Below, piece by piece: positions 6,836 to 8,027 of a DNA stretch of 8,027 bases. Source of the stretch: Pseudomonadota bacterium. GTDB lineage: Bacteria; Pseudomonadota; Alphaproteobacteria; Rhizobiales; Rhizobiaceae. The stretch lies in NCBI GenBank assembly GCA_023435335.1, contig JAEYRU010000008.1, positions 1 to 8,027 on the forward strand. Reading direction: 5' to 3'. Made by a program: the position numbers and the translations under genes. The notes under the pieces are model-generated. The model was not told the DNA's origin, searched no databases, and saw only the letters and a list, made by a program, of their open reading frames with translations. Position 1 is the stretch's first letter, and the number at the start of each line of letters is the position of its first letter.

Positions 6836-6864
6836 TTGCCAAGGCCTTTTCAGGCCGGTTTGAT
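6836..6864 (+). promoter_or_regulatory. Sigma70-like promoter candidate for the substrate-binding-protein gene
   Basis: TTGCCA at 6836-6841 matches the -35 consensus in 5 of 6 positions. TTTGAT at 6859-6864 matches the -10 consensus in 4 of 6. The spacer is exactly 17 bp. Transcription would start near 6871, giving a leader of about 24 nt that still contains the AAGGGG ribosome-binding site at 6880-6885. An inverted repeat occupies the spacer (separate entry). An upstream TTGAAA at 6801 has no good -10 partner. Confidence 0.42.
6843..6856. promoter_or_regulatory. Inverted repeat inside the promoter spacer, possible operator
   Basis: GGCCT (6843-6847) and AGGCC (6852-6856) are perfect 5-bp arms around TTTC. 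They sit between the proposed -35 and -10 boxes of the binding-protein gene, a usual place for a repressor or a MerR-type activator site. The arms are short and GC-rich, so chance is a real possibility. Confidence 0.28.
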
Positions 6865-6894
6865 GAAGCACCACGCAACAAGGGGTGTTTGCTC

Positions 6895-7926
6895 ATGATT
6901 TCCCGCAGAGTTTTCTCCGTCGTCGCGGCAGGGCTGGTCGCAGGCGGCATGGTTGGCCTGCCGGCCACTGCATCGGCCGCCACCGACATCAAGTTCACGC
7001 TGGACTGGAAGTTCGAGGGCCCGGCCGCCGGCTTCTTCCTCGCGATGGACAAGGGCTACTTCGAGGCGGAAGGGCTGAACGTCACCATCGACACCGGCAA
7101 TGGCTCGGTCGAGGCAATCCCCAGGGTCGCCACCGGCACCTACCAGATGGGCTTCGGCGACATCAACTCGCTGATCAAGTTCCTCGACGAGGACCCGAGC
7201 CAGAAGGTGCGGGCGGTGATGGTCGTCTACGAGCGGCCGCCCTTCTCGATCATCGGTCGCAAGTCGCTCGGCGTAACCGAGGATCCGAAGTCGGTCGAAG
7301 GCAAGAAGCTCGGCGCGCCGCCGCCGGACGGCGCGTTCGCCCAGTGGAAGGCGTTCGTCCCGGCTGCCGGCATCGACGAATCCAAGGTCACGATCGAGAG
7401 CGTGGGCTTCCCGGTGCGCGAGCCGATGCTGGCGCAGGGCCAGGTCGACGGCATCTTCGGTTTCGCCTTCTCGTCCGTGCTGAACCTCAAGGCGCAGGGC
7501 GTGCCGGCCGACGACATCTCCATGATCCTGATGGCGGAGAACGGGCTCGACCTCTACGGCAACTCGATCCTCGTCAACACCGACTTCGCGGCAGCAAATC
7601 CGGATGCGGTAAAGGGCTTCCTGAAGGCTCTGGCCAAGGGCTTCGCGGACGCCGTTGCCGATCCGGTCGCGGGTGCGGAGGCGGTGCTCAAGCGCAATGA
7701 GGTGCTGAACAAGGACATTGAGGTGGAGCGCCTGCAGATGGCCAATGACCTCAACATCGCCACGCCTTACGTCAAGGAAAACGGCTTCGGCGGCATCGAC
7801 GAGGAGAAGCTCGCCAAGTCTATCGAGTATCTGAAGATCTCGATGGGGTTGAAGGGCAATGTCGGCCCGTCCGACGTCTTCGACGCGAGTTACCTGCCGC
7901 CCAAGGAAGAGCGCATGCTGCCATAA
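6895..7926 (+). CDS. ABC transporter periplasmic substrate-binding protein, NMT1/THI5-like (SsuA/TauA/ThiY superfamily) (343 aa)
   Basis: This is the periplasmic solute receptor of an ABC importer. It opens with a signal peptide: Arg-Arg at 4-5 in ISRRVFS, a hydrophobic stretch at about 7-22, and cleavage after Ala28 (TASA). The mature start DIKFTLDWKFEGPAAGFFLA, then MDKGYFEAEGLNV (51-63), is the classic NMT1-family opening. Later family features are the RVATGTYQMGFGDINSL region (77-93), VEGKKLGAP (134-142), the hinge segment PVREPMLAQGQVDGIFGF (173-190) and ILVNTDFAAANPDAVKGFL (225-243). The ligand is unclear: pyrimidines, riboflavin, sulfonates and aromatic acids are all bound by relatives. 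ATG 6895 is preferred to an in-frame TTG at 6889, because AAGGGG (6880-6885) is 9 nt from the ATG but only 3 from the TTG. Its position at the head of a plus-strand operon, with a further gene starting 74 bp downstream, fits a transporter operon. Length is normal. Confidence 0.93.
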   Translation: MISRRVFSVVAAGLVAGGMVGLPATASAATDIKFTLDWKFEGPAAGFFLAMDKGYFEAEGLNVTIDTGNGSVEAIPRVATGTYQMGFGDINSLIKFLDEDPSQKVRAVMVVYERPPFSIIGRKSLGVTEDPKSVEGKKLGAPPPDGAFAQWKAFVPAAGIDESKVTIESVGFPVREPMLAQGQVDGIFGFAFSSVLNLKAQGVPADDISMILMAENGLDLYGNSILVNTDFAAANPDAVKGFLKALAKGFADAVADPVAGAEAVLKRNEVLNKDIEVERLQMANDLNIATPYVKENGFGGIDEEKLAKSIEYLKISMGLKGNVGPSDVFDASYLPPKEERMLP

Positions 7927-7968
7927 CCTCCGGAACGGGGGAACGGAGGTCGGCGAGAGGAACCGCCG
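7926..7968 (+). terminator. Tandem stem-loops directly after the substrate-binding-protein gene
   Basis: ACCTCCG (7926-7932) pairs perfectly with CGGAGGT (7944-7950) around an 11-nt loop, starting at the last base of the stop codon. A second, smaller stem CGGCG (7951-7955) and CGCCG (7964-7968) follows immediately, then a modestly T-rich stretch (CTTCCAATCTTT). In transporter operons, hairpins here commonly protect the binding-protein message from 3' decay or partly stop transcription, so that the receptor outnumbers the membrane parts. That role is inferred. Confidence 0.45.
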
Positions 7969-8000
7969 GCTTCCAATCTTTCGCACGGGTGCATCACAAC

Positions 8001-8027
8001 ATGGCACATCCCCTCGTCACCATCTCC
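8001..8027 (+). CDS. Start of a further gene, probably an ABC transporter component (cut by window end)
   Basis: ATG at 8001 opens a frame of nine codons (MAHPLVTIS) to the window edge. The short lead into a beta strand is the kind seen at the start of ABC ATPases. Its place after a binding-protein gene on the same strand fits an ATPase or permease. Nine residues cannot establish this. A GTG at 7989 is in frame and could be the true start. No strong Shine-Dalgarno is visible for either. Confidence 0.4.

Larger units (their letters stand above)
6576..6894. other. Divergent intergenic region (about 320 bp)
   Basis: This is the gap between the minus-strand secreted-protein gene and the plus-strand binding-protein gene, so both promoters should lie here. 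The right third (about 6790-6880) is richer in A and T than the coding DNA around it, as expected of a promoter. The rest shows no clear RNA gene, repeat or conserved protein. Open frames crossing it are Arg/Ser/Pro-rich shadows with no recognisable family. Confidence 0.6.

Noticed and set aside
6850..8007. A 385-codon open frame on the minus strand opposite the substrate-binding protein
   Set aside because: It is antisense to a well-supported NMT1-family gene, covers the promoter region, and has the skewed composition of a shadow frame.
1..8027. Search for CRISPR arrays, tRNA or rRNA genes, insertion sequences, integrases, toxin-antitoxin pairs and defence genes
   Set aside because: No regularly spaced repeats, RNA-gene signatures, transposase motifs or defence domains could be seen. 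The window reads as ordinary chromosomal metabolic and transport DNA.

Overview
The window looks like a piece of chromosome from a GC-rich alphaproteobacterium, most likely in the Hyphomicrobiales (rhizobia-related, Phyllobacteriaceae-like). This rests on protein style, very high third-position GC, the mix of catabolic and uptake genes, and a small secreted four-cysteine protein of a kind I associate with that order. I see no insertion sequence, phage, CRISPR, rRNA or tRNA signature. Nothing resembles a defence or mobile system.

Layout, left to right. (1) At 1-632 (+) is the 3' part of paaE, the reductase subunit of the phenylacetyl-CoA epoxidase, cut by the window edge. (2) At 684-845 (+) is a 53-residue glycine-zipper membrane microprotein. 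(3) A long block on the minus strand follows. Read in its own direction (right to left) it is: a small secreted four-Cys protein (6575-6264), an alpha/beta hydrolase of the monoacylglycerol lipase/lysophospholipase type (6267-5317), a site-2 protease with two CBS domains (5245-4118), a CaiB/BaiF family CoA transferase (4060-2885), a thiamine-diphosphate (ThDP) enzyme (2888-1239) and a DUF465/YdcH protein (1159-920). (4) Diverging from this block is a periplasmic substrate-binding protein of the NMT1/SsuA type (6895-7926, +). It is followed by tandem stem-loops and the first codons of a further gene, probably another ABC transporter component.

How the genes work together. Two gene pairs on the minus strand share ATGA stop/start overlaps: secreted protein with hydrolase, and CoA transferase with ThDP enzyme. 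Each pair is therefore probably translationally coupled. The second pair is the most interesting metabolic unit. A CoA transferase coupled to a ThDP-dependent decarboxylase or lyase has the same logic as the formyl-CoA transferase/oxalyl-CoA decarboxylase system. The sequences, however, look closer to glutarate/HMG-type CoA transferases and acetolactate-synthase-like enzymes, so the substrate is open. The gaps between the remaining minus-strand genes are short (57-79 bp), so a longer transcript is possible but not shown.

The roughly 320-bp divergent gap at 6576-6894 should hold the promoters for both directions. A fair sigma70-like candidate sits just upstream of the binding-protein gene, with a short palindrome inside its spacer. 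Starts of several genes were moved from the longest open frame to a shorter one, using ribosome-binding sites, overlaps and the beginning of family similarity.
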